64,000 nt of DNA, taken from NCBI GenBank assembly GCA_023213395.1, contig CM041465.1, positions 110,863,741 to 110,927,740 of the forward strand, given 5' to 3'. Positions within the stretch are counted from its first letter, which is position 1; each line of letters begins with the position of its first letter. Positions 33,451-45,687 of this stretch are shown here, piece by piece. The DNA comes from Cycas panzhihuaensis. Its lineage: Eukaryota; Cycadophyta. Made by a program: the position numbers and the translations under genes. Below the pieces are notes generated by a model that was not told the DNA's origin, searched no databases, and saw only the letters and a list, made by a program, of their open reading frames with translations.

Positions 33451-35780
33451 GTTAAGGCATACAATGGGGTGGTCTCAAGCAATTGAATAACCTTCTCTCC
33501 CTTGTTCTAGGATCATGAAGGTGATGGGGTGTGTTTATTAGGGGAACCTGAGGAAAAAGATGAATCCCTCGTACCCTTCCTTTTGGCTTGGGAAGAGCGA
33601 GGGTTAGGAGACCTCCCTCGGTTCTAGTTATTCTTTTGTTGAGGGTTGTGATCACGTTCCCTATATTTGGGGAAGGGATCTCTATGGATCGATTGGTCTA
33701 GATTAGTCCTTGAGGCCTATTTGGTAGAGGAGTCACATTGTAAGGCATCCCTAGGATGTTGAACTTGACAATGTGAATCATCATGGAAGCATTCTCCATG
33801 GATGGAGCACCACTTCTTCTCAAGGGAAGAATTGGATTTCCTCGTTGAAGAGGATTGGGTGTTACCGCTCCTAGAAGGAGTAGCTTATGAAGCCTGGTGA
33901 ACAAGTTTGTTGGATGTGGGAGATAAAGGAGTTTGAAGCTTTAGTTCCTTCATCATATATTCAAATGAACGTATGGATGAAGTGAAGGGGTCTAGAGTCT
34001 TCTTAGTGGAATGGGAAGAAGACCTAGTGGGTTGTTGGGATTTAGTTTCTTTTGGTGGTGGTGGTACCTCACGTCATTGTGAGGACTTAAGAGGCTTCTT
34101 GAGTTAGCTTGGATCTTAATGGACTCTAGTGCTAAGCACTTCACTATAGCAGAGTCACATGTAGTCGCCCCTATCTTAAAGACTTCTACATGAACTTTTG
34201 GGCAAAGGGCATTGACAAAAAGGTCCCTCTTCAACTCCTCAGGCAAAGTAGCCTTACTGGAGTGAAGAAGGTCATGAAAATGCCACACAAAGTCATGATT
34301 CATCTCATCGTGGCCTTGTTTGAGTGACATGAGGGATTTCATTCCACTCTCAAATGGGTGAGCCATGTCAAAGTAGTTGACGAACTCATCCACAAGTTGC
34401 TGGAATGAGAAGATAGAGTGCACGGGCAGGCGATAAAAATATTTAAGGGCATCACCTTGAAGGGATTATGGGAATAATTTCATAATGATGTGATCATAAG
34501 CCCAGTAGTCGATGCATGCCATAGAGAAACTATGAACATGCTCTGTTGGATCCTATAATGAAGTCACATTAAATTTAGGAACTTCAAGGGAATGAGGCGG
34601 TAAGTTGGTCCTTAGCACCTCGATGGACAAGGATGCCAATCTATAATCCATAAAGGAACATACCCTTGTCTGGATCATAGGATTGATAAGAGATGAGGAA
34701 GGTAATAAGCAAGGAGTAGATGGGGGTGGAGGGCCCATCCCCCCTTGAGGAAATACCCCTTGTTAGAAAGGGGCTTAAGGGAATGCACCTTGAAAAGGAG
34801 TTAGGCCCCATTGCAAAGGTCCAATGTAAGGCGCTACACAAGATGGTGGAAAAGAGGGGTGAGGGATTGGATTTTGGCCATATGGGTCACCCGTAGGTGG
34901 CACAACCCCATATGGGTATAAAGTATCCACCCCATAAACAGGAATGTGGTTCCCTTTACCATGCCCCCATAGTTGAGATGTATAGCCTAGAGGTACATAA
35001 AGCAAAGGCCCACTAGACTAAGTTTAAGAGCATATGAAGATGGATCCCATATGACCAAAGGTAGAGGCATAAACAGGTCCCCTAGGTCTAATAGGAAATA
35101 TGTACACCATGTTTGGAGGTGGCATATTTGCTTGGCTAGGGAGAGGCATTCTAACTCCAAGCTGGGAGAAAGACATACCTTGAGTGGTCCTAGAAGAGTT
35201 GGGACCACAAAGAGAAGTAGAGGATGCAACATATGTCCCTAAGATGGATGTGGGAATTAGACGGGATGGATGAGGTGGGATAAATGGGTTACTCATCGTA
35301 GGTGGGGTAGATGTGGATGAAGAAGGTGCCCCGTCACGTAAGACGTCTTTAAACTATTTAGGGTATGGTTTAAGGTGAGCAGTGTGGAAGCACATGTTGA
35401 GAGCTTCAACCACATCAGTGGGAGGTGTATCTACCTAATCACAAGAGGTACATGGAACCTCAAACGAGGTGGACCCCTCATGATGCTCCTCATAAGAGTC
35501 ACTACCTTGGTGATAGAACTCAAGAGAAGACGAAACCTCCACTCCATGAGTAGAGGGATAGACATCATGTGGGTGTTGTTGATCACCTAGATAATAGATA
35601 GGGTCATCACCCTCTTGGGTGGACCCCAGGAAAGAGGTAGGAAACTCATGGGCTCTAGAGGAGAAGGCATGGTACGCCCAATCTGAAGGATATCCCTTGA
35701 TGGTCAAATCAGAATCCAACGACAAAAGGGAGTGGTATGCAAGATCTTCTAATAATGGGGGAAGACCTCGCAAGTGACGT
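33451..35780 (-). pseudogene. gag: Element A gag
   Basis: 35773-35435 holds the N-terminal part (IKGYPSDWAYHAFSS and EGDDPIYYLGDQQHPHD). The capsid-like core is split by stops: MGPPPPSTPCLLPSSSLINP with LPPHSLEVPKFNVTSL (34738-34553) and HSIFSFQQLVDEFVNYFDMA to CDSAIVKCLALESI (34423-34120). The knuckle at 33768-33809 keeps all four ligands (C-S-I-H, then H and C). It is more diverged from B1 and B2 than these are from each other, as expected for an older or separate lineage. Confidence 0.85.
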
Positions 35781-35941
35781 GAGAAATGTCATATACAAGA
35801 CTTACCAATGTGTTAGAAGATAAGGAGGAATGAAGGTAGTGTAGGTGTTAGGGACTACCCAATGAAACCAAAGGGGGAGAACTACCAAGAGGTAGTAGCA
35901 CCAACAAGAAAGGGAAGAATACTAATCCCTTACTGGTGGGT

Positions 35942-35959
35942 CTCCAGTATAGTCTCTAA
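35942..35959 (-). other. Element A primer-binding-site region
   Basis: The - strand TTAGAGACTATACTGGAG directly follows the LTR end. It is homologous to the B1 and B2 sites. Confidence 0.45.
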
Positions 35960-36195
35960 TGGAATCGCATCTATGGGATGGTAACTACACTCAATAAGGA
36001 TTGAGATAATCAATAGTATATACCAGAATAAGAATATAATCCTACAAGTGGAGGAAACACCCACTCAGGGCATCCGCACATCGGAATGCAGGTTTAGGAC
36101 CTACAAATGGCGAATGACTTCCTCAACATAGTTCAGTTCTTTTGGTTCGAAGGATAAGACACATGTATGGTGTCTTGGATAACCCCAAAAGAGGT

Positions 36196-36213
36196 CCCCC
36201 CCCCCCCCCCCCC
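36196..36213. repeat. 18-base poly-C run
   Basis: Eighteen C bases followed by TCCCCCTCCCC. The matching place in the other A LTR (about 11575) has only CCCCCTGCCC, so it expanded after insertion or is a sequencing or assembly problem. Confidence 0.9.
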
Positions 36214-38352
36214 TCCCCCTCCCCAGCTTGGATGGCCAAAAGGAAGAGGAGAGACCCAGGAAGAAAAAGGGGTTCCTATGAGGAGGGAATGTGCTACATA
36301 CATGATAGGTGTGGTTGAATGGTAAAGCAGTGCGAGATAAGTACAAATATACCTTCCTAGGCTGACTAACCTAAAGTGGATCTAAGTGGAGAGAAGTGAT
36401 AACAAAAGAGGAATCCTTGTCGCTATGCAAGTGAAGGAGGCCCAAGCCCCGACAAAGATGATGAAGGTTGTGTGTGTTGGTTGAATATATGAAATGTGGG
36501 AAGAGGTGATCAAAAGTGATATCATGTGTGTTCACAAAAGAGACTATGAACTACGCTCCCTCTCTTTCTTTTCCTTTTTCAACAATAAAGGATAAATAAA
36601 AAGCATTTCATATGCACTCAAACATGCACACTAAGATGATGCCCAACTAAGGGATGCTTGCAGTTTAGGTAAGAGGAAAAGGGGGAGGTGCAATTCCTAT
36701 TGTGTCCTATTTCGTATGAAGTCAACCATGTAGCATACATGTGTAAGATAAATGTATGTAGATTGATTTGTTATCCTTTTCCTTTTATGTGACTTATTAT
36801 ACAAGAGTGTATGCCTAATAAAAGTGAAAAGGAACAGGTCTATGTGAATGGATGTGATGCATACCTGGAAAGTAAGGCAACCGATGGAGGAGCTTTGCTC
36901 GTGTGCCATAGACATCCTCTCATCTTTGCTTAATTCTCAACCGTCATTGAAGTAGAGATGGAGTGGGGCTTCCTTACCTTCCCCATATGAAAAGAAAAAG
37001 TAAAATAGAAAAGACAAAAGGAAGCTAATAGCTGTACAAGAAAGTGGGAAAATGAAGAAAGGAAAGAGAACAAGGGATTACCTGGGTTGGAGCGTTCTTT
37101 CCCTTCACAAGTGCTACCACAAAAACTTGCAACCATAAAGATCTTCATCCCACCAAGAGGGGCTACCAACATGTAAAGCTAATATGTATGTGATGATATA
37201 AAAGAAGAGTGCAAAAATATAGTGTCTAAAGTTAGCTAGTCCACCACCAAAAATGGGTCTATAAGCCCTTAAAGAAAGCACTAACACATACCAAGCAAGA
37301 AGAGGTTAATGGATAGGCCCCTAGTAAATGCACCTCCATGCTACCCTATGGCGCAAGGTACTGTGAGATAAGACAGCCTATGGATAGTATGTGAGAAAGA
37401 GAATAAATGCTATAAAGTTTGTGGACATTACTTATGTTGCAAACATGCTACCGGCAATAAGTTGCAAGGTAGGCTATACCAAAGCCGAGAATGGGTATTA
37501 GGTACTGTTTGGGGCTAAAATAGGTGCCCAAAATGGAGTGTGTAGGCCTAAGATTATCATAGCAAGGGATACACATGCTGATACCCAGTGCAGGCCCAAT
37601 CCCAAGGACTCTTGAGTAGTCCAAGGAAGACACAAGTGAGGGAAAGGAAGGAGGAGAAGGGGTTTTCCCTTGAGGAGAAGGCCTAGTAGGAACATATCCC
37701 ACCTTGCTTCCTTTCACACCCTCCTTATGGACCCTCACCCGTAGCCTCCTTGGAAAAAAACTAGGGGAGGAATGAGGGATGGCAAGATTATAGGAAATAG
37801 TAAATGGAAAAAATGCTTCCCTATACAACAAAACACAAGGAAAATAATTATATGCTTAAAGAACTTACTTTTATAAGGTAAACCTAGGGCAAAAGGGTGA
37901 AGCAATGATGACGAATACCTATTGGGCTATGTGGGGAGCTGGTCTGCTCATATAAACAGTGAAAGATAATAGGTTTGGAGAGCTTACAGGGTGTCTCTTA
38001 GTTACAAGAGGAAGACCCTTGCTGAAAGCTAGAAGAGGAGTGTGGAGGCCATAACTGGGTGTAGATCCTTGCTCGGAGGCATTGGTTGAGGAGTTTGTTG
38101 CCACAAACCAGTGCTGCAATAGACGAATCTCAGGCTGGTGCGCTAGAAACTCAGATCTGCAGGCCTTTTTGCAAAGTGGTCCTGTGAGAAGAGGAGAAGA
38201 GAGCATGAAGAGGTGATGGAAGAGGAGCAAAAATGAGGATTTTTGGCATTTATACCCAACCCTAGCCCTGATCGAGTGATTAGGGTTAGGCTGGGGATTT
38301 GTTGGCAACTAATCCACATGGCAATTCTGCGAAAAATATGAGAATTACCATG

Positions 38353-38357
38353 GTGGA
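38353..38357. repeat. Target-site duplication of B2, left copy
   Basis: GTGGA before TGGATGTACATC; the right copy is ATGGA at 55272-55276. Joining the flanks restores the A LTR (compare 13684-13695). Confidence 0.8.
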
Positions 38358-41124
38358 TGGATGTACATCTACGGGATAGCTACCTAACTGAGTAGGAATA
38401 ACGAGGGCGGTCAATGGTACTATCAAGTGCAGATAAGAACCTATGAGTAAGGCAAATACCACGCAAGGCACCCATGTACCAGAGCATGAGTTCGGGACCT
38501 ACGAATGGTACTCAGCTACCTAAAGGTGGTTCCCCACTTCAATTAAGAAGAGAGGAGGCAGAAGAATAACCTAGGTAGATCTAGGAGAAGAGTCCTCCCA
38601 CCTTGGATGGCCATAAGGGAAGGGAGAGAACCCCTCGAGGGTTTTCCTATAGCAGAGGGAAACGAGTAGTGGGTAGGTAGGTGAGCAACCTACGAATAAG
38701 ATCTTCTTGATTATCTAGCTAGGCAGAAGAAAACCGAGGGAGGATAAAGGGAGCAGGAACAATCAATCAATCAAGAGCTCCCCCCTTCGAAAAGTCAATC
38801 AAGAGAAAAGAAGGTGCTAGGACACACACAAGCAAACTAAACCAAAGATAACAAGCCGAGAGGGCAAGGGTAAGTTTACAAGCCAGAGGGAAAGGTTTAA
38901 AGGGAAAGCTTCCTAAAACCTTTTCATATGATAGATATAATGCATGAATTATAACAAACAGAATATAAATGAAAAGAGAGAGTCGATTTTCTTTTTCCTT
39001 TTAAATGATCTAACTATTACCGTGCAAAATTTTTTAAAGAAAAGAAAATGAAATGAAGTGAGAGCGCATACTCGAAATAGAGATGCGGTTGAAGCAGTGA
39101 TGTTCCCACAAGGTGTCCAAGATCGCTCCACAAAGCATGGTGAAAGAGAGGGATCACGGTAGGATAAAGCGTGGGGCTTCCTTACCTTCCTCGAAAGCGA
39201 CACTATAGTGCCAAGAAAAGGAAAAAGGAAAATGATGGCAGTAAAGGGAATGCTAAAATAAAATATAAGTAAAGCACTTACCTACAAGAGAGAAGAGGAT
39301 AAAATCCCTTACGCCCTCTATGTACCTGTAAGTAAGCATAAATATCCCTTTCTAAGGAAAGGAGGCTAATAACACAAAGTGGAGTCCCAATAACACATGT
39401 GTACATATATGAAAAACAAGTCTCTATATCTATATGTTAGTGTACATGAACCACAAGGTTGCAGCGATAATCTATGGCAAAATAAACTACTCAAATGAAT
39501 AGTAAGTAGATAAGTAAGCCTTGGAGTGGCCCACCTCCCGCAAAGAGCAACCCTGCCCTCCCTTAAGAAGCCATAAGGCAGCAAGGGTATGGCTGTAAGG
39601 CTGGCTGAAAAAAGGGACAACAAAGGTGTAAAAGAGCCTAAATCAAAGCTCAACAAGGCTAGGGTACTATGGGAAGTAAACTAGACTTTTGAGAAGAGGA
39701 TTGAGCCAAGAAAAGTTGTCAGGGCTTATGCATTCCACAGATTTGAGAAATGAGCCCTCAAACCAGTGCTACAACAAGTGCCAACGCTGATTTCAATGGC
39801 TAGAAATAACCTACTAAGCCCTTACTCCACTCTAAGAGTAGTAAGGGGTAAAGAGGAAGGTTTTAAGGGTAAAAGCCTCATAGGGAGCGTGGAAGGTGGT
39901 ACAGAATCCACCCAGCTCTATCCCAAACCTTATATATCCCTCTTAACCACTGTCTTAGGCGTGAAACACAGGAAAAGAGGCCTAAACATCAGAGAAAAAA
40001 GTCCAAGGGAAAGGCAAGAAATAATCCTTGGAACAAGATAAGACAAGCTAGTGTAAACATCCAAAATTGGGCATAAATTGGGCAAAGGAAAGACCCTAAA
40101 CCAACAAATACCTGTGGAGAAGATGGGAGGCATTTGCCTTTATCAAAACCTACTGGAAAGAGGCTGAGAAATCTGTAGAAAGGTTGTTGAGTAGCAAATA
40201 TGGAGCCCCTGCTAAGATGGTTGAAGGAAAACCTACACTTAAGAATACTTGATGACTGCCCGGGGAAAGAAGTCCTGGAAACTCTTCAAAGAGGCCCTTT
40301 CCAAGGTGTGCAAGGGGCTGAGAAGATGTCACAGCTAAATCAAAGGAGAGTTGGGTGCTGGAGAGTGATTGCAGGTCCTTGAACAGTAGTGGAGCAGCAG
40401 GAGACAGTAGACAGCAGGGCATTTTTCCTTCTGATCCTTCTAAAATAAGGCTAAAAGATCTCTAAAATGAATTAGGTAAGAATTAAATATCCAACCTTAA
40501 CCCTAATTGAGTGATTAGGGTGCAGCTGGTGGTGAGTTAAGTCATGAGACATATGGTAATTCCGTAATAAATGCGAGAATTACCATGGCGAATTTAAAAA
40601 ATAAGTCATGATAGTCGCACCATAGTAAACTTTGCAGTACCGTAGTAAACTTTGCAGTGCCATAAAATCTGCTGCAGTGTAGGACCAGAGGCCAAAATTA
40701 GCCCAAATAACTAGCACAGGGTGGGCCTTGACCTGGGAGGCCTAGGGGTAGGGCCACCTGCCCAAGGGCAGACAAGTAGGCAAATAAGCCAAAGGAAGCA
40801 ACAATGGGACTCAAAGGTGCAACAAGTCGACTAAATGATGATGGATCATCACACAGGCAAGGATGACATTAGCCAAATGGGTCTTAAGGTGAATAGGGCA
40901 GAATGTGAGAAGTGATGTGGACACCGAGGTGTCATACTCGCTAGGAATATGCCACCGCTATAGTCGTCATAGGCTAGATAGGTGTAGATGACGACAGGAC
41001 CATCTATGAAATCATAGCATGTAAGCAGATACTCATCACAAAGGAAAACAACAACAAGGTGAGAAGTATACCTACACTTACCTGAGTTGACCACTCCGTA
41101 TCCATTCTCAGAAGTAGGGAAACA
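38358..41124 (-). repeat. B2 3' LTR
   Basis: On the - strand starts TGTTTCCCTACTTC at 41124 and ends at 38358. It pairs with 52519-55271. Hairpin CCCTAATT/GATTAGGG at 40501-40520. Confidence 0.92.
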
Positions 41125-41136
41125 CTGCCCCCTTGG
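41125..41136 (-). other. B2 polypurine tract
   Basis: The - strand CCAAGGGGGCAG abuts the LTR start. Confidence 0.88.
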
Positions 41137-41439
41137 CAGCAGAGCCTTGCCACTCAGAAGCATGGTACGATGGCAAATGCTGGCAACATAACTGTCACTA
41201 GCATATGTGTATATAGATATATAAGTCAAGATCGTAACAATAGTCAAGGGTGTCATCGAGTGTCGTGGTAGAATGCGTGGATACCAAGACAGGGGTGGAG
41301 ACAACATAGGAGCTACCTATGTGCCACCCAGGAATCAACTAGAAAATATGAAGGGTGAGGGGGCTACCCCCACCACAAAAGGTGCCAAGAGATGAGTAAA
41401 TAGAACTAGTAGTCACCATAGTTTAACCTCATTAGCAAC
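41137..41439 (-). other. B2 untranslated spacer
   Basis: Shared with A, B1 and C; no coding signal. Confidence 0.6.
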
Positions 41440-41943
41440 TAAGTTTCAGAGGTGCGAATGCAGCACAAGACAAAGCGCATGACGACCTGGGGCTTGGGTG
41501 ATAGACTGACCAGATAAGCCTCAAGGATGGTCAGTAAGAAAAGGAAGGTAGCGCTCAAGGATGAGATGAACGAGACTATCTGCCTCAGCATTGAGGGCCT
41601 GAGGAATGTGCCGAATGTCGATAGACTGGAAGCAAGCCAAGAGAGACCTAGCAGTCGAAACAAGGGTTCTCAAGTGAGGGCATCGCATATGGTAAACCTG
41701 GGTGAGATGGAACACCACAACCTATGAGTCACAAAGCAAAACGATAGGTCTGTGATGGAAATAGAGAGCATCAGTGAGAGCTTCAATAATAACTATGTAC
41801 TTAGCTTTATTATTGGTAGCCTCTGGGAGGAAGACCCCAGAGCACAGGCAATCGTGTCCAGAGGGGCTGCGAAGAATCCATGCAGTGGCAGAAGGTCCAG
41901 GGTTACTACAGCTTCCACCATTAGAAAAAATGTAGAGGGACAT
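41440..41943 (-). pseudogene. B2 archaeal-type RNase H
   Basis: From 41943 the - strand reads MSLYIFSNGGSCSNPGP, SGHDCLCSGVFLPEATNN, KAKYIVIIEAL and IVLLCDS; then, after one stop, VVVFHLTQVYHMRC and NAEADSLVHLILERYLP to about 41530. Asp of CDS and Asp of EAD remain. The first Asp is Asn (41920-41922) and the Glu is Lys (41806-41808), so it is inactive. It is a second RNase H in addition to the one in pol. Shared upstream text YYQDFVSP suggests the protein started earlier than the ATG at 41943. Confidence 0.82.
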
Positions 41944-42459
41944 GGGTGATACAAAGTCTTGGTAGTAATAAACAATAATGGAGTGAAATAGAGACTCGAA
42001 AGGTAAGTAATAGGTGGCCGTGAAGGGTAGGAGGACCTAGCAATGAGGCTACCCAAGAACGAGAGCAAGCAGTCTAGCCACTACCTAAGAGCGGGCAGAG
42101 AAAAGGCACCCTGGAGTACCAAAGGTCACTTTGGAAAGTAAAACATGCCCCCGGACGGGGGGAGCATTCCCTCTAGAGACTCCAGGAGTAGAAAAGAGTT
42201 GCAGAAATAAATCTAGGATAACGAAATAAGTATAAACTCAGGCATGCACGGGAGTGACATGTAAAACGAGATGGAAGGGCCCTATAAAAAAGTACAATGA
42301 TGTGGTGTCATAAATGCACTCATGAGAAAGAGCAAACAAGATGCTATAGGAGTGCATTGGGAGGCAGGGCTAGAAGACAAAGGTGGTCAAGGAAATGGGA
42401 TGTTCCAAATGGATGTCACGAGAGCAAAAATAAAGGTAGTACCCGTCAGAGCCCCCACC

Positions 42460-42468
42460 TATATAAGG
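42460..42468 (+). promoter_or_regulatory. TATA box of the B2 antisense gene
   Basis: TATATAAGG after GCCCCCACC, opposite to the element strand. Same sequence and setting in A and B1. Confidence 0.65.
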
Positions 42469-42489
42469 AAATTCGATGGAAAACAGATT

Positions 42490-45052
42490 CATTTTCACCG
42501 ACTCTTGAGAGAAACTAGAGCTATTTCCTTATGCAGTAGAGTGCCACCCAACTTCGGAGGCATGCAGAGGGAGATTAGACCATTGGATCAGAGCACGGAG
42601 AGAGCCACGGAGACTATCAGAGCGAGATGGCGATAGCCAGGCTGGATCCAGTGAGTGGATCTTATGAAACCTACCCCATTTCACAATTTTAATTTCAGTG
42701 CTTTTCATTGATTTTTATATAATTTTTGTGCCCCATATGGGCAAATGATGACCTCTCGGAGTCCAAATTGGACCCAGAAAGAAGGGGACACAGGTATAGC
42801 CTCGGTCCCGATGGGTTCTGAGGTCCACCCAAAATTTTTTTTTTATTTTTTGGGGCAGAAACCTCCCCCTTTTGGGGGGTTGCCATTTGTACTGTGGCAA
42901 AGATTGCGGTGCTGCGATCTTTGCCATGGGGCCCCAATCACCACAGGACCCGAGCTAAACTCCACAGTACTATAGAGTTTAGCACAGTACGAAGGCAAAT
43001 CTATAGGAAAAAGAAGATGGGGGGCCAAGAGGCCCCAAATCTCGATTAAACAAAGTTGACAGATAGTTAGAAGGATAAAAGACTAACATAAGCTTAACTT
43101 TGACTGGTTTTATGGTGTTGACAGGCTGTTATTACGGTAGATAATTGTGAGAACATAAGGATGGCGATGCTCAGCTACATCGAGATGATGTTTAGGGAGG
43201 ATAAGGGGGTCGTATAGAGGTGTGGGCTATTGAAGGCCCTGAAGACACCTCAATACATGTCAAACCAGAGACTATTAATAGATATCATATCACATTGGGA
43301 CTGAAGGAGGTACATTTTCCACTTGTCTTAGGTAGGAGACATGACAGTGACGCCGAGGGATATCCGGCAGATACTGGGAGTACCGGTGACTGGGAGGCTG
43401 GGAGCACTACCTAGCAATGAGGTAGCACACAAGGAGGCAGCAATATTCTTCACAAGAGAAGATAGATGGAAGAGGAGAGGGGTTCCTCTCCAGACTATGG
43501 TTATGTCCAAGATTCCTCGGGTGAGGAAGCTTATCATGTTGTGTATTCTGTTCCAGATTTCCCAGAAATTGAACTATAGGGACATCCCTGGGGGATGGAT
43601 GGATGTAGTATGCTACTGTAAGGCCAGCGAGAGGATGGATTGGGCCACCTTGATAGCGGTGAACCTTGTTGCGTAGCTAGATGCTATCAGGACGACAGGC
43701 ATGAGAGGACTATCATATAGCACGCTGCTACACTGTTGGTTCTTTAATCATTTTAGAGCAGTGGCACCAGCAGGGGGACCACACCGCATTGCAGAGTGGG
43801 CCCTAATGGTCCACATGTGGTAGACCAGGCTGAGGGGGATAGAGGACCAGGCCCATGTCTAATGTTCAGTGGAGGTTACATCACTGGACCTCCTCACTAT
43901 GACGGATTACGTAGCAGATCCGTACAGGGCAGTGAGGTGGGATAATGATGATAAGATAGGCAGAGTAGGGGCACTCCCAAGGGATGATGATGATGGAGAT
44001 GGAGGAGATAGGGCCAGCTTGTCATGACCTACGAGAGAGGAAGGCCCATCAGGGATTGCAGGAAGAGCAGCAGGGCCATCCGAGACTGCCAGCGGAGAGG
44101 CGGGCCCATCAGGGACTACAGAGGAGAGCAGGGGGCTAGTGACGAGGGCCCGTAGGCCACGGATCGTGAGGAGATCTAGAGAGACGATAGTTGAGCCAAT
44201 CCCAGTGAGAAGAGAGGCCCTGATAGAGGTGGTACCTGAGGAGGAGGTACCAGTAGCTAGCAGGGAGCCAAGAGAAGAGGTTATCACACGGGCAGAGGAG
44301 CCGGCAGCCACGGCAGGTGAGGCCTAACCATTTCCCATTATTTGATAGCCAGATAGATAGTTTAATTTGGTTTTATTTTGGCATGCAGTTGGGTATATAC
44401 TAACGCATGGTATGTTGGATTTGTAGGTATCACAGAGATCCAATGGTTAGTAGAGGCCATAGTGAGGGAGATGTTCCCTCAAGTATATGCAGAGGGGCAA
44501 TCACCCATCTAGATCGAGGATGCACCTAGATCAGCAGGTGCCCACATGGCAGCATTCGCCCCATTGGCAAGGGTGAGAGATATCTAGGCTGCAAAGTCCC
44601 AAGAGCACATAGCATTCAGGGGACAGATGCAGCAGATGCTAGATAAGGCTCAGAGCGAGCGGGACGCATTGTGGGGTCGCGTACAGGCTCTAGAGACTCA
44701 GGGAGGAGCAGGTGGAGACACACAGAGTAGGGTCTGGATGGCGGTCCTAGAGGAGCATCTCCAAGGGATGGAGGAGAGGTTCTGGAGCATGGAGAAGAGA
44801 CTCTGGGGAGTAGAGGGAGAGAGGGATCATACCTAGGCTTGATACGATCAACTGGTAGACCAAGTGGCAATGAGGTCGAGCAGGAGCAGGACGTATACCC
44901 ACATGGTAACGACAACCCCGAGGCAACCACGTGATGAGGGGAGCAAGGCAAGGAGCTCGCAGAGGCCCAGAAGGAGCCTCAGAGGGATGTGGTCCCCAGA
45001 AGAGGGATCACACAGGCCAGGAGATGGTGCCCCAGGAGCAAGGCAGCAATAG
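42490..45052 (+). pseudogene. B2 antisense gene: plant mobile domain, coiled coil, basic tail
   Basis: A leader (42490-42655) ends at GTGAGT. The main exon begins after the acceptor GTTGACAG (43124) and reads MLSYIEMMFREDKGV, RCGLLKALKTPQY, then MTVTPRDIRQILGVPVTGRL and IPGGWMD: a plant mobile domain. Stops at about 43216, 43303 and 43330 are CAG-to-TAG or CGA-to-TGA type. An acidic Asp/Gly stretch and VPEEEVPVA precede a GT-AG intron at 44317-44426. The last exon has EIQWLVEAIVREMFPQVYAE, a coiled coil (LEEHLQGMEERFWSMEKRLW) and an Arg/Ser/Pro tail ending at 45052. It runs towards integrase, tail to tail. Confidence 0.75.
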
Positions 45053-45687
45053 AGTAGGACACATGTATTTGATTTTGACAAGGGAAAGCACGAGCCTCCA
45101 AGGGGTCATATATAAAGTCATATGATTATACCCCTCCTGCAAGGACACCGGTTTCCCATATGTATAATGTGACATATGATTTTGATGTATATATATATAT
45201 ACGGGGTAATTGGTACTCCATTTTGATATGAGATGATGTGTATATCATGTGTGGCAGATGACATGTATGCTTTGCTATGTATATTATAGATGCTTTGTTA
45301 TATGATGCACATATTTCCTTCCATACATGGCCATATATCTAACAGGAGCACACACAACCACCATGAGTAGAGGTGATAGGCACATGTGGGGTTAGAGATA
45401 GAGCGACACGCACATCCATGGAGGAGCATAGCAGGATATGCGAAGGAAACACCAGGTAAGAGAGGGGAAGTAGCGATACTCCAGAGCGTCGTCCTGATTG
45501 GGGGATGCCCAAAATAGGAGGACAAAAGTCCCAAAGGGATATGGGAACACAGGTTCCACAGGAGGAACCAAAAAGAAGAAGAGGAGGCCACCCTAGGTTG
45601 CCATTCTACATATGGCTGGGAGAAATAGGAACAACTTAAGATGGTAGTTTAGGCTCATTTCAGAGCATGCATGAAGTGACAACAAGG
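45053..45687. other. B2 spacer between antisense gene and integrase
   Basis: Convergent 3' ends: the antisense gene from the left, integrase from the right. Contains a TATATATATATA run near 45190 and one copy of the 179-base unit duplicated in B1. No gene seen. Confidence 0.55.

Larger units (their letters stand above)
35960..38357 (-). repeat. Element A 5' LTR, 3' part (rest at 55277-55867)
   Basis: Matches the A 3' LTR from its end up to the B2 insertion. With 55277-55867 it totals 2989 bases against 2962 for the partner. TATAAAT on the - strand is at 38248-38254 and the hairpin at 38266-38285. Confidence 0.9.
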
